From: Acidobacteriota bacterium
GTDB lineage: Bacteria > Acidobacteriota > Terriglobia > UBA7540
Length of the DNA: 6,064 nt
Assembly: GCA_003165615.1 (NCBI GenBank)
Contig: PLWR01000171.1
Span: forward strand, 1 to 6,064
Reading direction: 5' to 3'
Each line of letters opens with the position of its first letter. Positions within the stretch are counted from its first letter, which is position 1. Shown one piece after another: positions 1 to 4,769 of this stretch. The translations under genes were made by a program, and so were the position numbers. The notes beneath the pieces were generated by a model. It saw only the letters and a program-made list of their open reading frames with translations. It made no database searches and was not told the DNA's origin.

Positions 1-34
1 TTAGAACAAATTTACCCTGCCCTTAAGCTTGCCC

Positions 35-63
35 TTGAATTCGCTTCCGGCTTGGCTTATAGT
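35..63 (+). promoter_or_regulatory. Candidate sigma70-type promoter for the lipoprotein gene
   Basis: TTGAAT (35-40) and TATAGT (58-63) are separated by exactly 17 bp, each close to the -35 and -10 consensus. Transcription would start near 70, giving a leader of roughly 150 nt before the ATG at 217. No other convincing gene or promoter lies in 1-216. The call rests on motif match and spacing only, and promoter consensus differs between phyla. Confidence 0.45.
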
Positions 64-204
64 TGCGCCGCTATTCCGATGAGGCACGCTGTTCGGCTTA
101 GCCTCCCTCGCGCTTGAGCAGCGGCCCTGGCAAACCGGGTGTCGATAATTCATCGCGCCGGCCCCACCGATGCGATGCAAACCGCACGCAGTGACACCCT
201 CCCC

Positions 205-209
205 GGAGG
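205..209 (+). promoter_or_regulatory. Ribosome binding site deciding the lipoprotein start
   Basis: GGAGG sits 7 nt before the ATG at 217, so this start is preferred over the GTG at 139, which opens the same frame but has no such site and would put 26 extra residues before the signal peptide. The bases just upstream (CCTC at 198-201) can pair with GAGG (206-209), forming a small 4-bp stem that could partly mask the site. Whether that matters in vivo is unknown. Confidence 0.7.
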
Positions 210-216
210 TTTCGCA

Positions 217-1104
217 ATGTTTCTCTCTTTTCGTTCCTTCCCGCAGAGCATTCGCTTATTCGGTTTGATCGTTGTTGCCGGAGGCATGCTGGTAAGCTGT
301 GGGCCCACCACCAACCAGCCGACCGGCCCCACCAGCGCCTATGACCGCGCCAAAGAGGCTTTCAAAGGTGGCCAATTGGACAAAGCGCTGGAACTCACGG
401 GCAAGCTGGCGCGCGCCACGCCGCCGGCGGATTCCACGGAGCGCGCGCGAGTTCTGCGCGCCGTGATATACACGGGTGAAATGAAAGGCGCGCGGGAATT
501 GGCCGAGGCTTACAGCAAAGGGGCGGAGAAGTCCAAGAATCCGCAGTTCCAGGCCGCTTACCGGCGTTTGCACAACGACAGTCTCGCCAACGCCGCAAAG
601 GCGGCGCTGAATCTGGCGGAGACAGCGCACCAGATTGCTCCGGACGGGGCGATCGCCAAGGAACTCACCTTGGACGCAAGCTTCCCCACCACCGAAGGTC
701 CCCCCGAAGTAAAACAACTGGCGCGCGTGGAGGAAGGGGGTTGGATCGAGCCTGACGAGCAGGAGAGCGCGGCGGCCGATGCCCTGCGCAAAGGCGTCGA
801 TGACGCGCTGGCCGATGTGGTTTCCGGTGACCGGGCGAAAGCTCGGCAAGCCCTTGCCAACGGCTCCACCAAACTGGACGGCGCGGCTTTCGCCATTTTC
901 CTTGCCAAGGAACTCGCCGACGGCGCCATAGTCTTCGACCGCCATCACGGGCGCGACCCCCAGAAACTCATCACCCTTTGCGACGAAGGTGACGTGACCG
1001 TGAAAGCGGCTCTGGCTCTCTTGAAAGACACGCCGGATAAAGACCTGGCTGCGGAAGCCAAGAAGCTCCAGGAAAAGTTCAAGACCATTCGCAAAGACAA
1101 GTAG
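217..1104 (+). CDS. Putative lipoprotein with TPR-like helical body
   Basis: The 295-residue product begins with a lipoprotein signal peptide: positive residues (R6, R13), a hydrophobic stretch (about 14-26) and a lipobox L25-V26-S27-C28, so C28 should be lipidated by Lgt and cleaved by signal peptidase II. A short Pro/Thr-rich linker (30-40) follows. Residues about 40-70 read like one TPR helix pair (an AYDRAKEAF pattern, then a second helix starting DKALEL). The rest is Ala/Lys/Glu-rich and mostly helical, without a catalytic motif that I recognise. An acidic, less helical segment (about 155-185) divides it in two. The start at 217 is set by a GGAGG site and by the signal peptide. The gene stands alone, with its own promoter candidate and terminator. 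I do not recognise a named family; it may be an envelope scaffold or assembly protein. Confidence is high that it is a real exported lipoprotein and low on its role. Confidence 0.85.
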   Translation: MFLSFRSFPQSIRLFGLIVVAGGMLVSCGPTTNQPTGPTSAYDRAKEAFKGGQLDKALELTGKLARATPPADSTERARVLRAVIYTGEMKGARELAEAYSKGAEKSKNPQFQAAYRRLHNDSLANAAKAALNLAETAHQIAPDGAIAKELTLDASFPTTEGPPEVKQLARVEEGGWIEPDEQESAAADALRKGVDDALADVVSGDRAKARQALANGSTKLDGAAFAIFLAKELADGAIVFDRHHGRDPQKLITLCDEGDVTVKAALALLKDTPDKDLAAEAKKLQEKFKTIRKDK

Positions 1105-1126
1105 GATTCTCTCCTCCCCAGGCGCA

Positions 1127-1160
1127 GGGGCCGTCCCCGTGGGGGCGGCCCTCCGCTTTT
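1127..1160 (+). terminator. Intrinsic terminator after the lipoprotein gene
   Basis: A very GC-rich hairpin begins 23 nt after the stop codon. Bases 1128-1137 pair with 1142-1151 (one T-G wobble) around a 4-nt loop, and TTTT follows at 1157-1160. The T-run is short and separated from the stem by a few C/G bases, so termination may be imperfect. There is no T-run on the other strand, so it would not serve the convergent gene ending at 1225. Confidence 0.65.
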
Positions 1161-1224
1161 CTGCACATTGGAGGAGGGGTGTGCTTGGAGAATGCCGTCG
1201 CTTTGACGCATTGCGGCTACGCGT

Positions 1225-1791
1225 TCATTTCAATCCCAGCTTCTTACCCGCCATCAGCAGGTGGATCGCCTCCTGCAGCCGCCGCATTTTGGTTTCCTGT
1301 CGCTTGGCGGAATCAATCCAAGCGATATACATTCGCCGGTATGACGGTGCAAGACTCCCAAAATTCGTCCATGCTGGCGGGCAGTTCTTAAGCGTTTCCT
1401 GGATATACGGTGGGACCTTCGCAAGTGACGGCCTGGGCGCATCACCGCTTTTCTCCGTTGGCGGCCGGTTCAAACCCGCCGGCATCAATCGGCCGCTTGC
1501 CTTAAGGTGCGCATAGCGTTTGCGGTTGGCAGTGGACCACTTGCTGTCAGGCTTGCGCGGCGTGAACTTGCGGGCATAACGCGCGTTATCGAGGCGCTTG
1601 ATGAGACTATCCACCCATCCGAAGCATAAGGCCTCATCGACGGCATCTCCATAGGCGATCGATGCCTGCCCGGTGTGACGTTTGCGGAAGACCAGCCACA
1701 CCTCCGCTTCCGAGTCGTGATGGTCAGCGAGCCACTTCCGCCACTCGTCAGGCGTCCGTGCATCAAAAGTCTTTAGCGTGTTCGCGCTCAT
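1225..1791 (-). CDS. YdeI/OmdA-family protein (bacteriocin-protection type)
   Basis: The 188-residue product matches, by eye, the YdeI / OmpD-associated (OmdA) family. The N-terminal half has a substrate-like pocket pattern: VWLVFRK (31-37), then Y47-x-DAVDEALCFGWVD (to 61), a RYARKFTPRKP segment (71-81) and SKWSTANRKR (83-92). The C-terminal part (about 123-188) is a Lys/Arg-rich helical domain with W141, F144, Y151, Y155 and W158, ending in MAGKKLGLK, typical of these proteins. Length is usual for the family and no start or stop is broken. The ATG at 1789-1791 has a weak GAGG site 12 nt upstream. Family members have been linked to bacteriocin or stress protection, but the biochemical activity is not established and I would not assign one here. 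It is presumably cytoplasmic, as no signal peptide is seen. It converges with the lipoprotein gene and diverges from the TPR gene, so it is probably monocistronic. Confidence 0.88.
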   Translation of the reverse strand: MSANTLKTFDARTPDEWRKWLADHHDSEAEVWLVFRKRHTGQASIAYGDAVDEALCFGWVDSLIKRLDNARYARKFTPRKPDSKWSTANRKRYAHLKASGRLMPAGLNRPPTEKSGDAPRPSLAKVPPYIQETLKNCPPAWTNFGSLAPSYRRMYIAWIDSAKRQETKMRRLQEAIHLLMAGKKLGLK

Positions 1792-1824
1792 CGTTCGATG
1801 ACCTCACGGACTTGCCGGCAATCT

Positions 1825-1857
1825 GGTAAGGGCGGTTCGCGAACCGCCCTCGTTACC
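1825..1857. repeat. REP-like palindrome, copy A
   Basis: GGGCGGTTCG (1830-1839) is followed immediately by its exact reverse complement (1840-1849), a perfect 20-bp palindrome. The outer arms GGTAA (1825-1829) and TTACC (1853-1857) also pair, leaving a 3-nt bulge (1850-1852). Copy B lies about 30 bp away with the same core. Two near-identical copies in one spacer point to a dispersed extragenic palindrome rather than a chance hairpin. No T-run follows on either strand, so it is not an obvious terminator. Confidence 0.7.
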
Positions 1858-1877
1858 AATCGCGTGAATTCTCGCGA

Positions 1878-1897
1878 GGGCGGCTCGCGAACCGCCC
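1878..1897. repeat. REP-like palindrome, copy B
   Basis: This is the same 20-bp core as copy A, differing only by C instead of T at 1884, which creates a single C-A mismatch in the stem. It is preceded by the short palindrome CTCGCGAG (1871-1878) and followed by CTACCC. Both copies lie in the same orientation-neutral form, about 48 bp apart measured start to start. Confidence 0.7.
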
Positions 1898-1903
1898 CTA
1901 CCC

Positions 1904-1917
1904 GGTGATCGATCACC
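1904..1917. repeat. Perfect 14-bp palindrome, possible operator
   Basis: GGTGATCGATCACC is a perfect inverted repeat seven bases after copy B. Its sequence is unrelated to the GGGCGG repeats. The size and symmetry fit a binding site for a dimeric regulator, and it lies between two divergent genes, but no regulator gene is present in the window and it is far (about 335 bp) from the TPR start. A functional role is only a guess. Confidence 0.35.
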
Positions 1918-2196
1918 TTACGGGCTGGCGCAGACCATGGTCTTGAGGGTCGGCGATTGCCCAAATGACTTGTGCGAGTTGATGGCTTATCATCTCAGTC
2001 AGATTTCAAAAGGGCGCGCTGCCGGAAAGTATACGCTCGCCAAAGCCTTGCAGGAAGGGAGTCCCTGGGGAAGAATGCAGCCACTTCACACTTAGCCCTC
2101 GGCTATAAAAATGGCTGTGCCAAAGCGCTTCGCGCATTTTCATTCATCGTGGCGAGCCCCAGGCTCATGCGAATCTGTGGTGAAATCCTTCTTGGG

Positions 2197-2225
2197 TTGC
2201 GGCTGGCGGCGGCGCTGTGTAGAAT
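2197..2225 (+). promoter_or_regulatory. Candidate promoter for the TPR gene
   Basis: TTGCGG (2197-2202), 17 bp, then TAGAAT (2220-2225) form a fair sigma70-like pair. The start of transcription would fall near 2232, leaving a leader of about 20 nt before the ATG at 2251. If correct, this rules out the in-frame ATG at 2224 and all earlier starts. Confidence 0.35.
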
Positions 2226-2250
2226 GGTTCACTCGCTGGCAGGCAGATTC

Positions 2251-3252
2251 ATGGGAAAACTCAGCGTGATGATCAAGATAGTTTTATTGGCGGCTTCTAT
2301 TTTGGCGTCGGGCCTTGCAGCCGCCCGCCCGGCATTGGCTGGGCCCAATCATCCCAACGAAGAAGACGACCGGCATTACGCCGGGCGCGGCGTCAGCATG
2401 ATGATGGACGGCGACCTGGACGGCGCCATTGATCTCTTCCAGCAGATTGAACAGAAAGACCCGGCGTCCCCGTTGGGCTATGTGTTGGAAGCGAACGTGA
2501 CTTGGTGGAAGATCTACTATGCTTCCGCCAATCTGATCGATCCTGACGTCTTCGACGTTGCCAACATGGAAGCCACGCCCTACGACTCCCACTTCGAGGA
2601 CCTCGATAACGTGGCAATTCGCAAAGCCGAAGCCCGCATTCACATGCGTGAGGATCTTTCGCGCAGCCTTCTCTACGACGGTTTCGCCTATGCTCTGCGC
2701 GCCCGGCTGGACGGCTTGCACGATCGGGATCTGGCCACTGCTCGCGCGGGGAAAAAGATGCGCGCGCACCTCCTCCGGGCGTTGGAGCTCGATCCCAGCC
2801 TTACGGATGCCTATCTGGGCGTCGGCATTTACAACTACTTTGTCGACACGCTGCCGGGCATCGTTAAAATCCTGAGCGTGTTCATAATGCTCCCGGGCGG
2901 CAGTCGCACGGAAGGCCTTCACCAGCTTCAGCTTTGCGCTGAGAAGGGCGAGTTGGCGAGTCCCGAAGCGAAGTTTTATCTGGCCAAGGACTACTCGCGC
3001 AACAGCGAAAGGCAGTACCAGAAATCCATGCGTCTCTTCGGCGAATTGCAACAGGAGTTCCCCCACAACCCGCTCTGGCCGATGCTCATCGGCAGCCTGC
3101 AATACCGCCTGGGAAACCCCCAAAAGAGCGAGGAAATCTACCGCGACGTTTATCAAGAAACCGCGGGAAAGAATTCCGATGTGGACAAAGCGGTCCACAG
3201 CGCCGCCAGCCATGCCCTGGAACGGCTCCATCCGCAACAGAAATTTCCTTAA
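2251..3252 (+). CDS. Periplasmic tetratricopeptide-repeat protein
   Basis: The 333-residue product has a Sec signal peptide (K3, K9, hydrophobic 10-25, A28-L29-A30 cleavage site, mature from G31) and should be periplasmic. TPR-like helices follow: about 42-75 (a GDLDGAIDLFQQ helix, then DPASPLGY), 120-155, 165-195 (LLRALELDPSLTDAYLGVG), then a distinctive hydrophobic segment Y194 to G217 (YNYFVDTLPGIVKILSVFIM, then LPGG). C-terminal TPRs lie at 219-250, 255-287 and 285-303. No catalytic motif is seen, so it likely acts as a protein-binding scaffold. The arrangement of a TPR, a YNYF...LPG block and further TPRs resembles uncharacterised acidobacterial TPR proteins and, more loosely, the eukaryotic Iml2/TTC39 type; that comparison is from memory. 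The start at 2251 was chosen because it gives a proper signal peptide, has AGG 7 nt upstream and follows a promoter candidate; 2269 is a possible alternative. It appears monocistronic. Confidence 0.85.
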   Translation: MGKLSVMIKIVLLAASILASGLAAARPALAGPNHPNEEDDRHYAGRGVSMMMDGDLDGAIDLFQQIEQKDPASPLGYVLEANVTWWKIYYASANLIDPDVFDVANMEATPYDSHFEDLDNVAIRKAEARIHMREDLSRSLLYDGFAYALRARLDGLHDRDLATARAGKKMRAHLLRALELDPSLTDAYLGVGIYNYFVDTLPGIVKILSVFIMLPGGSRTEGLHQLQLCAEKGELASPEAKFYLAKDYSRNSERQYQKSMRLFGELQQEFPHNPLWPMLIGSLQYRLGNPQKSEEIYRDVYQETAGKNSDVDKAVHSAASHALERLHPQQKFP

Positions 3253-3267
3253 AGAATCGGCTCATCG

Positions 3268-3296
3268 GGTCATCTAAGGACTGTCCGTGGTCCGTC
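3268..3296 (+). repeat. Degenerate heptamer array (GTCCGTG type), short
   Basis: Two adjacent heptamers GTCCGTG and GTCCGTC (3283-3296) are preceded, in the same 7-bp phase, by looser copies back to about 3268 (GGTCATC at 3268-3274). The array lies just after the TPR stop codon and is inverted relative to the longer array at 3344-3378. Ten bases (3283-3292) are an exact reverse complement of 3362-3371. Confidence 0.5.
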
Positions 3297-3343
3297 GCAA
3301 GCGAATTGGCGAGTTGGAGAGTGGGAAACCAAGGATTACCGGC

Positions 3344-3378
3344 TGCTGACAACTAGCAACTGACCACGGACAACGGAC
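3344..3378 (-). repeat. Array of five degenerate heptamers (GTCMGTT)
   Basis: Read on the minus strand, five consecutive 7-bp units follow one another without a gap: copy 1 GTCCGTT (3372-3378), copy 2 GTCCGTG (3365-3371), copy 3 GTCAGTT (3358-3364), copy 4 GCTAGTT (3351-3357) and copy 5 GTCAGCA (3344-3350). The array begins 6 nt past the lipA stop codon. Heptameric tandem repeats of this kind are known from filamentous cyanobacteria (STRR sequences), and similar text is common between genes in Acidobacteriota. Translated, they give stretches like the LSVVRGQ pattern, which is a source of false ORFs. Confidence 0.65.
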
Positions 3379-3384
3379 AGCTTT

Positions 3385-4281
3385 TCAATGACCCAATTTT
3401 TGCGTCTGTTCGTGGGCGTGGTAGGAGCTGCGGACGAGGGGGCCGGATTCGACGTGGCGAATCCCGGCGCTTTCGCCGAACTGCTTGAGGGATGCAAATT
3501 CTTCCGGCGTGTAGAAGCGCGCCACGGGCAACTGCTCGCCCGAGGGGCGCAGGTATTGGCCAATGGTGACGATTCCGACGCCGATGTCGGCCAGGTCCTT
3601 CAGCGTGGCGCAGGTTTCATCAAAGGTCTCCCCCAGTCCCACCATCAGGCCGGATTTGGTGGGAATGGTGGGAGCAATTTCGCGCGAGCGCCGCAGCAGC
3701 CGCAGCGACCGCTCATAGCGCGAGCCGCGCCGCGCCACGGAATAGAGGCGGGGTACGGTTTCAATATTGTGATTCAGAATATCGGGACGGGCGCGCAACA
3801 CGGTTTCCAGCGCCTCGTCGGAGCCGCGGAAGTCCGGAATCAGCACTTCCACCTGGCAGGCGGGAATGCGCTCGCGCAGGGCTGCAATGGTTTGGGCAAA
3901 AATCGACGAGCCGCCGTCTTGCAGATCGTCGCGGTCCACCGAGGTTACCACCACGTATTTCAATCCCATGCCCGCGGCGGCCTCCGCCACGCGCACGGGC
4001 TCGGCGCGGTCAACCTCACCGGCCGGCTTGCCCTTGGGCACGGCGCAGAATCCGCACCGCCGCGTGCAGAGCTCACCGAGAATCATGAATGTGGCCGTGC
4101 GATGGCGCCAGCACTCGCCGATGTTCGGGCAGCGCGCGCTTTCGCAGACGGTGTGCAGCCCCAGGCCCCGCATCATGCGCTTCAGGTCGAAGTAATTCTC
4201 GCCCGCGGGGAGCCGCACCTTCAGCCATTCGGGCTTGCGAACAGCCGTCTGCGGTAAACCGATTTGGACCAGATCACCCAT
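3385..4281 (-). CDS. lipA: Lipoyl synthase (radical SAM)
   Basis: LipA inserts two sulfur atoms at C6 and C8 of the octanoyl chain carried on lipoyl domains (E2 subunits of 2-oxoacid dehydrogenases, and GcvH) in the cytoplasm. The 298-residue product has every hallmark. The auxiliary 4Fe-4S ligands are C46, C51 and C57 (the CESARCPNIGEC motif). The radical-SAM cluster is C72-x3-C76-x2-C79 (CTRRCGFC). TSVDRDDL (113-120) with DGG (122-124), and NHNIETVPRLY (170-180), are present, and the C-terminal RSSYHA (284-289) supplies the serine that ligates the auxiliary cluster. Length is normal. The start is forced: the only start codon after an in-frame TGA (4303-4305) is the ATG at 4281. No clear Shine-Dalgarno sequence precedes it. 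A small gene lies 46 nt upstream on the same strand; no lipB or dehydrogenase gene is in the window. The gene looks intact and functional. Confidence 0.98.
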   Translation of the reverse strand: MGDLVQIGLPQTAVRKPEWLKVRLPAGENYFDLKRMMRGLGLHTVCESARCPNIGECWRHRTATFMILGELCTRRCGFCAVPKGKPAGEVDRAEPVRVAEAAAGMGLKYVVVTSVDRDDLQDGGSSIFAQTIAALRERIPACQVEVLIPDFRGSDEALETVLRARPDILNHNIETVPRLYSVARRGSRYERSLRLLRRSREIAPTIPTKSGLMVGLGETFDETCATLKDLADIGVGIVTIGQYLRPSGEQLPVARFYTPEEFASLKQFGESAGIRHVESGPLVRSSYHAHEQTQKLGH

Positions 4282-4291
4282 TGCTCGATCT

Positions 4292-4320
4292 ATTGTAGCC
4301 TGTCACCCGTCACCTGTAAC
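4292..4320 (-). promoter_or_regulatory. Candidate lipA promoter overlapping a heptamer array
   Basis: On the minus strand GTTACA (4315-4320), 17 bp, then TACAAT (4292-4297) resemble -35 and -10 boxes. Transcription would start near 4285, only about 4 nt before the lipA ATG, so the mRNA would be almost leaderless. This fits the lack of a ribosome site, but the alternative is read-through from the gene ending at 4328. Confidence 0.35.
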
Positions 4321-4321
4321 C
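4294..4321 (-). repeat. Four tandem degenerate heptamers (GGYKACR)
   Basis: Read on the minus strand, four 7-bp units follow one another exactly: copy 1 GGTTACA (4315-4321), copy 2 GGTGACG (4308-4314), copy 3 GGTGACA (4301-4307) and copy 4 GGCTACA (4294-4300). They fill more than half of the 46-nt gap between the small gene and lipA. The unit differs from the array downstream of lipA but has the same length and the same kind of degeneracy. Confidence 0.65.
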
Positions 4322-4327
4322 TATCTT

Positions 4328-4633
4328 TTACGCCCACTTCTTGCCGAGAGCGGACAAGTCGGCCTTGGCCAAATCCTCAGGGACCATGACCGGATGAATG
4401 TGGCAATCGGCGTTGAACGTGAGGAACCACGGCTCGGCAACGGCCGGAATCTGCGCGCTGTTTTCCATCTGGATAATCAGCAGCCCGCTGCGGTGGCCGT
4501 CGATATCCGTAAAATAGGCTGCCTCCGGCTTCAGGTCGTCGAGGATGCGCTTCATTTTTGCCCCGACACTGCCATCCTTCGCGAAAGAATTAAAAGGCTC
4601 GTGGGGGAATTTGACACGGAGAAGCATTCGCAT
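4328..4633 (-). CDS. Small conserved protein of unknown function
   Basis: The 101-residue product reads as a compact alpha/beta protein. A beta strand at the start (MRMLLRVKFP) is followed by a helix with K19-DGS and K25-MKRILDDLKPEAAYF (to 41), a TDIDGHRSG turn (42-50), a strand LLIIQMEN (51-58), an IPAVAEPWFLTFNADCHIHPVM segment (62-83) and a C-terminal PEDLAKADLSAL helix. Similar small proteins (opening MRMLLKV, with KPEAAYF and AEPFF motifs) occur in soil bacteria; some are labelled pantothenate synthetase, which I think is a mis-annotation because no such motifs are present. The overall pattern hints at a dimeric alpha/beta-barrel (ferredoxin-like) fold, which is inference. The start at 4633 is supported by a strong AAGGAGG site 5 nt upstream, so the longer frame opening at 4786 is rejected. 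It lies 46 nt upstream of lipA on the same strand and may share its transcript. Confidence 0.85.
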   Translation of the reverse strand: MRMLLRVKFPHEPFNSFAKDGSVGAKMKRILDDLKPEAAYFTDIDGHRSGLLIIQMENSAQIPAVAEPWFLTFNADCHIHPVMVPEDLAKADLSALGKKWA

Positions 4634-4638
4634 ATTGG

Positions 4639-4645
4639 CCTCCTT
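4639..4645 (-). promoter_or_regulatory. Strong Shine-Dalgarno deciding the small-gene start
   Basis: AAGGAGG on the minus strand ends 5 nt before the ATG at 4633. It is the best ribosome site in the window and excludes the 51-residue N-terminal extension that is open up to 4786, which would also overlap the start of the divergent methyltransferase gene. Confidence 0.85.
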
Positions 4646-4726
4646 CAAGGCGTAATTCGGTTGCGTGAGATTGTCGTGATTTAGGTCAAAAAGCCCGAAC
4701 GAGAAGGATACCACAGATTGCCAGCC

Positions 4727-4756
4727 TTGGGATGCGTCATACTGAAAGATTATGGT
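4727..4756 (+). promoter_or_regulatory. Weak promoter candidate for the methyltransferase gene
   Basis: TTGGGA (4727-4732), 18 bp, then TATGGT (4751-4756) is the best pair I can find in the 136-bp divergent spacer. Both boxes are imperfect, and transcription would start near 4763, only about 7 nt before the ATG at 4770. It is a low-confidence call. Confidence 0.2.
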
Positions 4757-4769
4757 ATGCTCTGCGGAA

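Larger units (their letters stand above)
1792..2250. other. Divergent gene-free spacer
   Basis: This stretch of about 460 bp separates the YdeI-family gene from the TPR gene. Its first 125 bp (to about 1917) are a cluster of palindromes listed separately. From 1918 to about 2190 I see nothing supportable: an open frame from 1972 runs into the TPR gene, but its translation is low-complexity and unlike protein, and it has no ribosome site. Small inverted repeats (AGGGA-G-TCCCT at 2056-2066 and AAGCGCTT at 2123-2130) are too short to call. A promoter candidate closes the region at 2197-2225. Confidence 0.6.

Noticed and set aside
1..153. Minus-strand frame of about 50 codons ending in TAA at position 1-3
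   Set aside because: Its start has no ribosome site, it overlaps the best promoter for the lipoprotein gene, and the translation (ending KGRVNLF) matches no family I know.
139..216. N-terminal extension of the lipoprotein from a GTG at 139
   Set aside because: It has no ribosome site, and it would bury the signal peptide behind 26 residues; the ATG at 217 has GGAGG in the right place.
256..948. Long minus-strand frame inside the lipoprotein gene
   Set aside because: It is an antisense shadow in GC-rich coding DNA, with no motifs; the plus-strand frame has a lipobox and a ribosome site.
1812..1917. CRISPR array
   Set aside because: There are only two repeat copies, no regular spacers and no cas genes; each repeat is itself a full palindrome.
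1972..2250. Upstream extension of the TPR protein by 93 residues
   Set aside because: The translation is compositionally unlike protein, would place the signal peptide internally and has no ribosome site; a promoter candidate lies inside it.
2284..3237. 317-codon minus-strand frame opposite the TPR gene
   Set aside because: It is an antisense shadow; the plus strand carries a clear signal peptide and TPR pattern.
3253..3384. Rho-independent terminator between the TPR gene and lipA
   Set aside because: The inverted repeats are about 70 bp apart and no T-run follows either arm, so they do not fit the standard form.
3388..4257. 289-codon plus-strand frame opposite lipA
   Set aside because: The minus strand encodes unmistakable LipA with all cluster cysteines, so this frame is a shadow.
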